From contig JAZKBR010000002.1 in assembly GCA_040388535.1 (NCBI GenBank), positions 314,630 through 378,629 on the forward strand: a stretch of DNA of 64,000 bases, given 5' to 3'. The notes beneath the pieces are model-generated. The model did no database searches. It was not told where the DNA came from and saw nothing but the letters and a program-made list of their open reading frames with translations. Positions 54,389 through 61,880 of the stretch are shown one piece after another. Source of the stretch: Gemmatimonadota bacterium (GTDB lineage Bacteria > Gemmatimonadota > Gemmatimonadetes > Gemmatimonadales > GWC2-71-9). The translations under genes and the position numbers were made by a program. Numbering within the stretch: the stretch's first letter is position 1; every line of letters starts with the position of its first letter.

Positions 54389-54432
54389 CTCAACGCGAGC
54401 GAATCTCACGACGCGGAATAGCAGCACGTGGA

Positions 54433-54610
54433 CTCGGTGCAGGAGCCGTGGGAGGAGAATCAGTAGGGAGCGCGTCCATAGCCGGCGCTCTTTGCGCCGG
54501 CGAGCGATTCGCAGGAGCGACCGCCGAGCGGGCGGCAGCGCCCGCCGCCGGTCGCTACCGAATCGCGGACGCGCAGAATCTGATCCGACGACCACGGCGC
54601 CTGCGCCGAG
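54433..54610. ncRNA. structured module 2: branched element upstream of the serine hydrolase gene
   Basis: A 178-base segment that folds almost completely on itself. The outer 19-base arms 54433-54451 and 54592-54610 pair with one G-T wobble and one mismatch. Inside are ATCAG/CTGAT (54459-54463 with 54580-54584) and GCGCGTCC/GGACGCGC (54470-54477 with 54567-54574). The latter opens into two arms: hairpin GCCGGCGC-TCTTT-GCGCCGGC (54481-54501), and a long arm GCGATTCG/CGAATCGC (54504-54511 with 54559-54566), AGCGACCG/CGGTCGCT (54516-54523 with 54549-54556) and GCGGGCG-GCAG-CGCCCGC (54528-54545). It ends 38 bases before the hydrolase ATG. It does not match RNase P, tmRNA, SRP or 6S motifs I know. 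It may be a cis-regulatory RNA, an sRNA or a REP-type element; strand is undetermined. Confidence 0.6.
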
Positions 54611-54648
54611 CCTTACGCCCTGATCAGCACGAAAGAGGAGAGTTCCCA

Positions 54649-56043
54649 ATGACGCTTCGTGGATCGCTACTCTCGATGTTTTTGCTTGCCGCGCCGCTCA
54701 CCGCGCAGACCGTCGACACGACGGCAGTCAATCGCCTCTTTGCGCGATACGCGACCGACTCCACGCCGGGCTGCGCGATCGGCATCGCGCGGGGCGGTGA
54801 CCTGCTCTTTGCGCACGGCTACGGCCTCGCCGACCTCGAACGGAATGTGCCGCTCACAGCAGGCAGTGTGATCGAAGCCGGCTCGGTATCGAAGCAGTTC
54901 ACCGCAGCTGCGGTACTCCTGCTCGCTTCGCGCGGACTCCTTTCGCTCGATGACAACATCCTGCACTACTTCCCCGAGCTTCCCGATTTCGGCACGCCGA
55001 TCACCATTCGCAATCTGATGCAGCATACCAGCGGGTTGCGCGATTGGGGCGCGATGGCCGAACTCGAGGGGTGGCCGCGCGGCACGCGGACCGCGACCCA
55101 GGGCGACGTGCTGACCATTCTCTCCCGGCAGCGGCGGCTCAACCACGCGCCCGGGGCGGCATTTTCCTATACCAACAGCGGCTACAACCTGCTGGTGATG
55201 CTGGTCGAGCGAGTCACCGGGCAATCATTCCCGGCCTTTACCTCGCGTGAATTCTTCGTGCCACTGGGAATGACGCACACCCAGTGGCGCGATGACTACG
55301 CCCGGATCGTGCACGACCGGGCCGAGGCGTATTCTCGCGATGGCAGTAACTGGAAGCTCGATATGCCGTTCGAAAATGCCTACGGCAACGGTGGGCTGCT
55401 CACCACGGTTGGCGACTTGCTGCGCTGGACGCAGGCCATCGCCGACCATCGCATCGGCAACCCGGATGTGAGCGAGGCGATGCAGACACCCGGTACGCTG
55501 ACCAACGGCAAGCCGATAGCGTACGGTGGTGGACTCTTCATGACATCGTTCCGGGGTGTACGCGAGATCAGCCACAACGGCGCGACCGCCGGCTATCGCT
55601 CCTTTCTCGCGCAGTATCCGGAGAGCCGGTACCGGGTCGCGGTGCTCTGCAATGCGGGGAGTGCCAACCCGGTGGCGCTTGGGCACGACGCCATCGGAAC
55701 CCTCATCACCTTCGCACCGCCTCCGGCGCCAGCGGCCACGACACCAGCACCCGCACCTTCCCACGCCGTGACGCCGTCGCACCGGGCTTTGCAGGCGATT
55801 ACTGGAACCTGGATCAGCGATGAAGCCGCGGCACGCTGGCTCATCACCCTCCGCAGCGACACGTTGCGCGTCACCCGCCGACCGGGGGATGAGTTCGCGC
55901 TTCGGCCCACGGGTACCGATCAGTTCGCCGGCGCCGGTACCACGATTCGCGTCACCCGGAACAAGCGTGGCGCCGTCTCCCAGTTGTTCGTCACCATTTC
56001 AAGCGCCGTTGATGTGGCCTTCCGCCGGGCCGGAATGAAGTAG
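54649..56043 (+). CDS. secreted serine hydrolase, class C beta-lactamase-like (penicillin-binding family)
   Basis: A 464-residue exported enzyme. ATG 54649 has GAGGAG eight bases upstream and begins the signal MTLRGSLLSMFLLAAPLTAQ; the same frame is open to 54349 across the structured element, but that part lacks protein-like character. Active-site motifs are SVSK (about 80-83), YTN (near 174) and HNG (near 309, replacing KTG), the pattern of class C beta-lactamase/esterase EstB-like proteins. After a Pro/Ala-rich linker (APAATTPAPAPSHAVTPS) comes a small C-terminal beta domain (TWISDEAAARWLITL). Substrates could be peptidoglycan peptides or esters; beta-lactam resistance is not implied. Confidence 0.9.
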   Translation: MTLRGSLLSMFLLAAPLTAQTVDTTAVNRLFARYATDSTPGCAIGIARGGDLLFAHGYGLADLERNVPLTAGSVIEAGSVSKQFTAAAVLLLASRGLLSLDDNILHYFPELPDFGTPITIRNLMQHTSGLRDWGAMAELEGWPRGTRTATQGDVLTILSRQRRLNHAPGAAFSYTNSGYNLLVMLVERVTGQSFPAFTSREFFVPLGMTHTQWRDDYARIVHDRAEAYSRDGSNWKLDMPFENAYGNGGLLTTVGDLLRWTQAIADHRIGNPDVSEAMQTPGTLTNGKPIAYGGGLFMTSFRGVREISHNGATAGYRSFLAQYPESRYRVAVLCNAGSANPVALGHDAIGTLITFAPPPAPAATTPAPAPSHAVTPSHRALQAITGTWISDEAAARWLITLRSDTLRVTRRPGDEFALRPTGTDQFAGAGTTIRVTRNKRGAVSQLFVTISSAVDVAFRRAGMK

Positions 56044-56065
56044 CAGCCCTTCCCCTGAGGTTACG

Positions 56066-56992
56066 ATGAAATGCCTGACCCTCGCCGCGATCCTTGCCAC
56101 TCTGGGAGCGGCCCGCTCTGCCGCGCAGGTCGTTGTCCGTGACACCACCGTCGCAACCGGCGACTCGCTCGTGGTCCATTTCCCCGATGCAACGCGCTAC
56201 CTCGTCGAAGTTGACCAACCGCTGACCACCTTCTCGGCACATGCCATCGCGCGGGCGGGCGACCCGGTCCTGTCGACGCGAGCGGTCGCCTGGGAGCCCG
56301 GATCCTCAGCGCAGTACGAGGTGTATCCGCGGTGGGCGGGCGACTACCTGATCCGCTTCACGCGAAGCACCGCTGGAACGACGGTGCACTTCCGCATCAC
56401 GCGGGTCCCCGCGACGCCAATTGTCAGCAAGCCCCGGTCGCGATATCGGTTGGGGTTTGTCGTGGCCGCTGGTATGCAGCGTGCACAATATCTTGAAAGT
56501 GCGGAGTGTGACGCGTGCACCGATCCAGACCCCGCACACTTACGCCCCGACGAGTTCTACCGGTGGGGTCGGGAATTCGAGATTCAGGTGGTCCTGGGAT
56601 CCGCCGGCCCTTGGAGTCTCGGCATTGGCGCAACGCAGACCCATCGGACCAACCGGCCGTACGGTTATTCCACAACCATCTTCCTTGAGCCGAAGTGGAT
56701 GCCGCTGGCCCTTTCTCCATTCGGGGTCACCACCGAGGCCGGTCTCGCTCTCCGCGTGGGGCTCATCAGCGCGAGAAATCTGCCCACCAATCCGATCATC
56801 ACATCCCCCGGGCTCCTCCTCCGGCAGCACCTTGATCACCGCCGTGGAACCGAAGGGTGGACCCTCTCGGCCGGCGCCTACTTGAACGTTGTCTGGATCC
56901 ATAAGCAGGGTGACGACCTCTTCGGGCCCCTGCCCCAGGTCGGTACCCAGGTCGACCCACGCTTCACCATCCAGCTCGGCTTCGCGCCCTGA
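56066..56992 (+). CDS. secreted or outer-membrane protein of unknown function
   Basis: A 308-residue exported protein with signal MKCLTLAAILATLGAARSAAQ (Ala-Gln end). The first part (about 22-120) looks like a small beta domain (RDTTVATGDSLVVHFPDATR, YEVYPRWAGDYLIRF). The second part alternates short amphipathic strands with turns (RLGFVVAAGMQRAQYL, EIQVVLGSAGPWSLGIGATQ, RFTIQLGFAP at the end), as in small outer-membrane beta-barrels. A Cys pair occurs in SAECDACTDP. I do not recognise a named family. It lies 22 bases after the hydrolase gene, so the two may be cotranscribed. Confidence 0.7.
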   Translation: MKCLTLAAILATLGAARSAAQVVVRDTTVATGDSLVVHFPDATRYLVEVDQPLTTFSAHAIARAGDPVLSTRAVAWEPGSSAQYEVYPRWAGDYLIRFTRSTAGTTVHFRITRVPATPIVSKPRSRYRLGFVVAAGMQRAQYLESAECDACTDPDPAHLRPDEFYRWGREFEIQVVLGSAGPWSLGIGATQTHRTNRPYGYSTTIFLEPKWMPLALSPFGVTTEAGLALRVGLISARNLPTNPIITSPGLLLRQHLDHRRGTEGWTLSAGAYLNVVWIHKQGDDLFGPLPQVGTQVDPRFTIQLGFAP

Positions 56993-57069
56993 GATGAGTC
57001 GACACCACGGCTGACACGTCCTTGACGTTGCGCCCTCCCGATTCCGGTCGGGCCGGGCAACGATTCAGC

Positions 57070-57810
57070 ATGACCCGTTTCCTCGCGATCGCTGCCTGGG
57101 CCCTCCTCGCCTGCTCCTCCGGGCCCGTGCAGGTCTCACCCCCACCCCCACCGCCCCCGCCACCGCCCACTGGCGCGGTACGGCTCCTCTTCATCGGCAA
57201 TTCCCTCACCTATGCCTACAACATCCCCGGGCTGGTGAAGCAGATGAGTACGGCGGCGGGGCTGATCGAACCGTACACCGTCTCGGCGACCTATCCCGAC
57301 TACGCCCTCGAGGATCACTGGGTCAGCGGCACCGCACGCTCCGATATCACCCAGCGGTTCGATCGCGTCATCATGCAGCAGGGGCCATCGACGCTGCCAG
57401 AGAGCGGCGTCGCGCTGACACAATGGACGAGTACCTGGTCGGATGAAGCGCGGAAATATGGCGCGCGCCCGGGGCTGTACGTGGTATGGCCGCCGCGAGG
57501 CGGCGACCTTGCTGCGGGCATTGCAAATCACGAAGCGGCTGCTGCTGCCGCCAACGCAGCGCTCTATCCCGTCGCGCATGCCTGGCGTGAGGCCTGGAGT
57601 GTTGATCCCGCGATGCCGCTGTATGGCCCCGATCAGTTCCACCCGAGTCAGCATGGCTCCTGGCTTGCGGCGCTGATCATCACGGCGATGGTGCACGATC
57701 GACCAGTGGGCGATTTTCCAAATCTCTTTCCGGCGCAGATCACCGCGACACAGGAGCGCGTACTTCGCGCTGCGGCCACCAAGGCAATCGCCCTCTACGG
57801 CAGGCGCTAG
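57070..57810 (+). CDS. SGNH/GDSL-type hydrolase lipoprotein
   Basis: A 246-residue esterase-like protein starting at ATG 57070 (MTRFLAIAAWALLACSSG, lipobox LLAC); an upstream in-frame start at 57022 would bury the signal. A run of ten prolines (residues about 24-33) links the lipid anchor to the catalytic domain. Block I is LLFIGNSLTYAYN, with the nucleophile Ser near residue 45, and block V is DQFHPSQHG, with Asp near 188 and His near 191. Likely a periplasmic carbohydrate or lipid ester hydrolase; substrate unknown. Its TAG stop shares the palindrome CTAG with the stop of the convergent antiporter gene. Confidence 0.87.
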   Translation: MTRFLAIAAWALLACSSGPVQVSPPPPPPPPPPTGAVRLLFIGNSLTYAYNIPGLVKQMSTAAGLIEPYTVSATYPDYALEDHWVSGTARSDITQRFDRVIMQQGPSTLPESGVALTQWTSTWSDEARKYGARPGLYVVWPPRGGDLAAGIANHEAAAAAANAALYPVAHAWREAWSVDPAMPLYGPDQFHPSQHGSWLAALIITAMVHDRPVGDFPNLFPAQITATQERVLRAAATKAIALYGRR

Positions 57811-59894
57811 ACCGATCCGGCTGTCAGCACCATACGCGCAGCATCGAGCGCATCGCGAGTCCCGACCAGCACCAGCGTATCATCAATTTCCAGACGCTCC
57901 GTCTTGCTTGGCGCCGGAATTCCCAACCCGCCACGCGTGATCGCCAGCACCGTGGCACCCGTGCGCGCACGCAGTCCGAGCTCCGCCAGACTCCGCCCCA
58001 CACCGAAGTGCCCTTCCTCGACGCGAAACGGTGTCGGCATCCCGATCCCCGGCAGCATATGAGTGGCCGTCGCGAATCGATCGGCACTTCCCTCGAGCGT
58101 CGGCACCTGCATTTCGATGGTGTGATGTTCTGGCGGCAGCGTCGAGCGCACCGCATCAATCAGCAACTCGCTTCCCGCCCGGACGTGGCCATCGAGATTG
58201 CGCGCACTGCGCCACGCCGCGATGCCGAGGAATGACAGCACCAGGCCGAGGACGGCGGCACCACGAAATGGTGGCAGAAACGGTTCGGTCACCAGCAGGA
58301 TCGGCAAACCGGTGAGCAGCAGGACGGCAATCTCGATTGCCACCACCAGGGCGCCACGCGGCGCGGCGGCACGATCCATCCCTTCGGCGCGGGGCAACGC
58401 CGACATCGCGAGCACTCCCGACAACCGCCGGCCCGTCCGCACAATGCCGAGCACGAACGGCGCCGCGAGCAGCAGGGCCGCAGCACCGATCGCGATCCCG
58501 CCGGCACGTGCACTCAAGCCGAACCGGGCACCAGTCCAGGCGACGAGCTGAGGGGCCATCACCGAGCCGGCGATGATGATCACCGACACCAGCGCGGCAT
58601 CGAGCAGGAGCCAGCGCACCAGCATTCCAATCTCCTGGCCGGTGGAATGCTGCCGGGCCGACTTCCGGATATCGTCGATCCAGGTGCCGTAGAGCGTCGC
58701 GAACGTCTGCAGCGGCTTGGGCAGGTTCCGGTCGACGAACAGCACCACGCGCGCCGAGGCGCTCACCAGCGACGGCGTCGAGAGCGTCGTGATCGCCGAG
58801 ACCGCGACCGCCACCGGATAGAGGAACGGGCGCACCGCCCCCGTTGCAAGCCCGAGTGAGGCGATGATGAACGAGAACTCGCCGATCTGTGCCATGCTCA
58901 GTCCGGCCTGCACAGATGTGCTGGTGCCCTGACCGGCGAGGAACGATCCCAGCGACACCGACACCACCTTGCCGATGATCACCACCAGCGTGAGCACCAG
59001 CACCGCGACCCAGTGCTCCATCACCAGCTTGGGGTCAAGCAGCATCCCCACGGCCACGAAGAACACGGCTGCGAAGATATCGCGCACCGGCTGCACCATC
59101 TTCGCAACCGCTTCACCCTTGCCCGACTCACTGATCATCGACCCGGCGATGAAAGCCCCGAGCGCCACCGAGTAGCCGAGTCGCTGGGCGAGCAAGGCGA
59201 ACGCAAACGCGAGCCCGATACTCGCGACCAGCGTCGTCTCCGGTCGCATCTTCTTCACCAGCTTCCGCATCCCGCGCGGGATCAGCACCAGCCCGACGGT
59301 GACCCACCCGAGCAGCAGCGTCACCAGACGCGCGAGTGTGCCGAGCAGCGGCGTGGATTCCCCGCCGGCACCAGTACCGAGTGTCGCCAGGCCGGCGAGG
59401 AAGATCACCGCGAAGAGATCCTCGACGATCAGCACGCCGAAGACGAGATCACGCAGCCGACGTCCGACACCGCGCTCCTCGAACGTCTTCGCGATGATGG
59501 TGGTGCTCGATATGGCGGTGATCGCCCCGGTGAAGAGCGCCTCGCGTCCGCTCCAGCCCAGCAGGCGCGCGGCCCCGATGCCGAGCCAGGCCATCAGCGT
59601 GACATCGATGATCGCCGTGATTGCAACCGGCCCGCCCACCCGCAGCAGGCGCCGGATCGAGAACTCGAGTCCGATGCCGAAGAGCAGCAGGATCACACCG
59701 AGTTCCGCAAGCGTCTCGATCGTTGCATGATCGGCGGAGAGCGGCACCGCGACGTGGGGGCCGATGATCAGCCCGGCCAGCAGATAACCGAGGATCACCG
59801 GCTGCTTCAGCCACTGACAGACAATCGTGGTAAATGCGGCCGTGCAGAGCACCACCGCGAAGGTGGTCAGGAAGGTCGGCGCGCCCTCGCTCAT
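57807..59894 (-). CDS. cation:proton antiporter (CPA2, Kef-like) with C-terminal RCK_C domain
   Basis: A 695-residue inner-membrane antiporter, probably K+/H+ or Na+/H+. The Na_H_Exchanger domain spans about 1-390, with the characteristic ILGYLLAGLIIGPHVAVPLS, LLLFGIGLEFSIRRLL, AISSTTIIAKTFEERG and FGVLIVEDLFAVIFLAGLAT (Asp within TM). A second block of hydrophobic helices (about 430-580) follows. A C-terminal TrkA-C/RCK_C-like domain (about 615-690; VEEGHFGVGRSLAELGLRAR, LEIDDTLVLVGTRDALD) likely senses a ligand. An NAD-binding RCK_N domain is not apparent. It is 3 bases downstream of the TetR gene on the same strand. Confidence 0.92.
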   Translation of the reverse strand: MSEGAPTFLTTFAVVLCTAAFTTIVCQWLKQPVILGYLLAGLIIGPHVAVPLSADHATIETLAELGVILLLFGIGLEFSIRRLLRVGGPVAITAIIDVTLMAWLGIGAARLLGWSGREALFTGAITAISSTTIIAKTFEERGVGRRLRDLVFGVLIVEDLFAVIFLAGLATLGTGAGGESTPLLGTLARLVTLLLGWVTVGLVLIPRGMRKLVKKMRPETTLVASIGLAFAFALLAQRLGYSVALGAFIAGSMISESGKGEAVAKMVQPVRDIFAAVFFVAVGMLLDPKLVMEHWVAVLVLTLVVIIGKVVSVSLGSFLAGQGTSTSVQAGLSMAQIGEFSFIIASLGLATGAVRPFLYPVAVAVSAITTLSTPSLVSASARVVLFVDRNLPKPLQTFATLYGTWIDDIRKSARQHSTGQEIGMLVRWLLLDAALVSVIIIAGSVMAPQLVAWTGARFGLSARAGGIAIGAAALLLAAPFVLGIVRTGRRLSGVLAMSALPRAEGMDRAAAPRGALVVAIEIAVLLLTGLPILLVTEPFLPPFRGAAVLGLVLSFLGIAAWRSARNLDGHVRAGSELLIDAVRSTLPPEHHTIEMQVPTLEGSADRFATATHMLPGIGMPTPFRVEEGHFGVGRSLAELGLRARTGATVLAITRGGLGIPAPSKTERLEIDDTLVLVGTRDALDAARMVLTAGSV

Positions 59895-59897
59895 CGC

Positions 59898-60524
59898 CTA
59901 TTCCCCGCCCGGTGGTGTCGTGGCGGTCGGTGCGCCCACCGCTATCGGGCGCCAGGCAATCGCTTCCCAGGCCGCATCGAGCGTCGCGGCGGCGTGCGGG
60001 TGGGCCGCAGTCCATTCCCGACTCGCCACCTTCTCCGCCGCGAACGACACCAGCGTGAGCCAGACCGCCGTCCAGAGTTCGACGACGCCCGCACGCACGC
60101 TTCCTTCCTGCTTGCCGTGCGCAATAAGGTGCTCGAGGCCCTGCCGCAGTTCGGCCGCTGCCATTCGCGAAGCCTCATCGAGCTCCTGCGGATGCCGCCA
60201 CGTCAGCAGCAACCGCACCCGTGCAGGATCCCGCTCGGCCTGCTCGAGCCATGATCGGCCAATCTTCGCGAGCCGCTCGCCGAGGGCCGGCCCTTTGCCA
60301 AGCGCGGCGTCGCGCACCACGGCCGCACCCCAGCGCTGGGTGTCCTGGTAGGCAGCATTCAGCAGCGCCTGCTTGCTGGGGAAGTGCCGGTAGATCGTCC
60401 CTTCGGCCACCCCGGCACGCTTGGCCAGGATCGGCGTCGTGGTCGCGTGGTATCCGGCGGTCGTGAACAGCTCCCGGGCGGCCTCAAGCAGGCGATCTCG
60501 GGTGGTCAGGGCAACGTCGGCCAT
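59898..60524 (-). CDS. TetR/AcrR-family transcriptional regulator
   Basis: A 208-residue one-component repressor starting at ATG 60524 (MADVALTTRDRLLEAARELF); a TTG one codon upstream is less likely. The TetR helix-turn-helix is TTTPILAKRAGVAEGTIYRH then FPSKQALLNAAY (about 27-58). The C-terminal ligand domain is variable and mostly helical. It is upstream of, and cotranscribed with, the antiporter gene (3-base gap) and divergent from the oxidoreductase gene. I could not identify a clear palindromic operator in 60525-60609; the small GCCC-CCAA-GGGC repeat there is a weak candidate. Confidence 0.92.
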   Translation of the reverse strand: MADVALTTRDRLLEAARELFTTAGYHATTTPILAKRAGVAEGTIYRHFPSKQALLNAAYQDTQRWGAAVVRDAALGKGPALGERLAKIGRSWLEQAERDPARVRLLLTWRHPQELDEASRMAAAELRQGLEHLIAHGKQEGSVRAGVVELWTAVWLTLVSFAAEKVASREWTAAHPHAAATLDAAWEAIAWRPIAVGAPTATTPPGGE

Positions 60525-60564
60525 CAATCCTCGCGGACGGGTGGGGTCGCCCCCAAGGGCGGAT

Positions 60565-60570
60565 TATCTT
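60565..60570 (+). promoter_or_regulatory. candidate -10-like box for the oxidoreductase gene
   Basis: TATCTT in GGATTATCTTCGG, ending 40 bases before ATG 60610. It matches the box found upstream of several other genes in the window. Confidence 0.3.
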
Positions 60571-60609
60571 CGGGCCTGCGGTACTTCCGACCCGAGATAG
60601 AGGAACTCC

Positions 60610-61752
60610 ATGAAGATGCTCGTACTCGGCGCTGGCCTGCAGGGCTGCGCCTGTGCCTTCGATCTGCTGCGCGACCCCGAAGTGACCCAGGTCACCATCG
60701 CCGATCTCCAGCCCGAACGGATGGCCCGCTTCCTCTCCCGGCTCGAGGATCCACGCCTCCACCCACTCACGCTCGATGTGACCGATCACGCGGCCGTCCT
60801 GAGCGCGATGAAGGGGCACGACGCGGTGATGAGCGCCATCCCATACTACTTCAATGGGCCGATGGCGGCACTCGCAGTCCAGGCCGGCTGCCATTTCGCC
60901 GACCTGGGTGGCAACACCGAAATCGTGATGGAACAGAAGAAGCTGGAGGCCGAGGCGCACGCCAAGGGGCTCTCGATCATGCCGGACTGCGGCCTCGCGC
61001 CGGGTATGGTCAACATCCTCGCTGCCGAAGGAATTCGACGACTCGACAAGACCGACCGGGTCCGGATCTACGTGGGCGGCCTGCCGCAGCATCCTGAGCC
61101 CCCGCTGAACTACCAGATCGTCTACTCCCTCGAGGGTGCGCTCGACTACTACACCACGCCGTCGTGGGTGCTTCGGAACGGCAAGCCGACCACGGTCGAA
61201 GCGCTCACCGAACTCGAGCCGGTGGAGTTCGCTCAGCCGGTCGGAACGCTGGAGGCCTTTCACACCGCGGGCGGCCTCTCGACGATGGCCTTCACCTTCG
61301 AAGGGAAAGTCCGGGAGATGGAGTACAAGACCCTCCGCTATCCCGGCCACGCTGCGCTGATGAAGGCGATCCGCGAACTCGGCCTCCTTGACCTCACGCC
61401 GGTGAATGTGAAGGGGAAGGAAGTGGTGCCGCGCGACGCCTTCATCGCCTCAGTAAGCCCCAAGCTCACCAAGCCCGAAGGCCGTGATCTCGTGGCACTC
61501 CGTGTGATCGCGAGCGGTACCAAGGATGGCGCCCCGAAGACCACCACCTTCGATCTCGTCGATCGCTTCGACGAAGTGCACCACGTCTCGGCGATGATGC
61601 GCACCACCGGCTACTCGCTCTCGCTCACTGGTCTCACCCAGGCCCGTCGCCAGGTGGTCCGCTTCGGTGTCACGACGCCCGATGAAGGGATGCCGTTTGA
61701 TCGATACGTCGCGGGATTGAAGGAGCGAGGGATTCTCATCCGCGAGAGCTAG
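60610..61752 (+). CDS. saccharopine dehydrogenase-family NAD(P)-dependent oxidoreductase
   Basis: A 380-residue cytoplasmic protein with an N-terminal Rossmann fold (MKMLVLGAGLQGCACAFDLL, acidic end of strand 2 at TIADLQPERM), then GHDAVMSAIPYYFNGPMAAL and HFADLGGNTEIVMEQ, the saccharopine dehydrogenase/lysine-ketoglutarate reductase signature region. The GLAPGMVNILAAEG segment is also typical. Related enzymes act on saccharopine, carboxynorspermidine or other imino-linked amino acids, and sequence alone does not choose. GAGGAA precedes ATG 60610 by seven bases. No lysine-pathway gene lies nearby. A strong terminator follows. Confidence 0.88.
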   Translation: MKMLVLGAGLQGCACAFDLLRDPEVTQVTIADLQPERMARFLSRLEDPRLHPLTLDVTDHAAVLSAMKGHDAVMSAIPYYFNGPMAALAVQAGCHFADLGGNTEIVMEQKKLEAEAHAKGLSIMPDCGLAPGMVNILAAEGIRRLDKTDRVRIYVGGLPQHPEPPLNYQIVYSLEGALDYYTTPSWVLRNGKPTTVEALTELEPVEFAQPVGTLEAFHTAGGLSTMAFTFEGKVREMEYKTLRYPGHAALMKAIRELGLLDLTPVNVKGKEVVPRDAFIASVSPKLTKPEGRDLVALRVIASGTKDGAPKTTTFDLVDRFDEVHHVSAMMRTTGYSLSLTGLTQARRQVVRFGVTTPDEGMPFDRYVAGLKERGILIRES

Positions 61753-61758
61753 GCGTCG

Positions 61759-61875
61759 GATGATGGATGACGGATGACAGATGACAGTTAAGGGAGGGGC
61801 CGGTACCTCGAATGAGATGCCGGCCCTTCTTCTTATTCGTCATCCGTCATCTGTCATCAGTCATCTGTCATCCTG
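61759..61875. terminator. bidirectional terminator nested in inverted short tandem repeats
   Basis: The core hairpin GGGCCGG...CCGGCCC (61797-61826, about 12 pairs including CTC/GAG near the loop, one mismatch and one wobble) is followed by TTCTTCTTATT, a good intrinsic terminator for the plus strand. It is flanked by repeated 7-8-base units: GGATGACGGATGACAGATGA on the left, and the inverted TCATCCGTCATCTGTCATCA plus a second copy on the right. These could pair over the core. Genes converge on this site. Confidence 0.75.
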
Positions 61876-61880
61876 TTGTT

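Noticed and set aside
54173-54649. 158-codon open frame on the minus strand across the hutH-hydrolase gap, and the plus-strand frame from 54349
   Set aside because: Both are Arg/Leu-rich or Ala/Gly-rich translations of palindromic DNA with no protein-like pattern; the secondary structure explains the region better.
54649-56043. Acquired beta-lactam resistance gene
   Set aside because: Although SxxK and YxN motifs are present, the third motif is HNG and a C-terminal extra domain is attached, as in housekeeping esterase/peptidase-like relatives; composition matches its neighbours.
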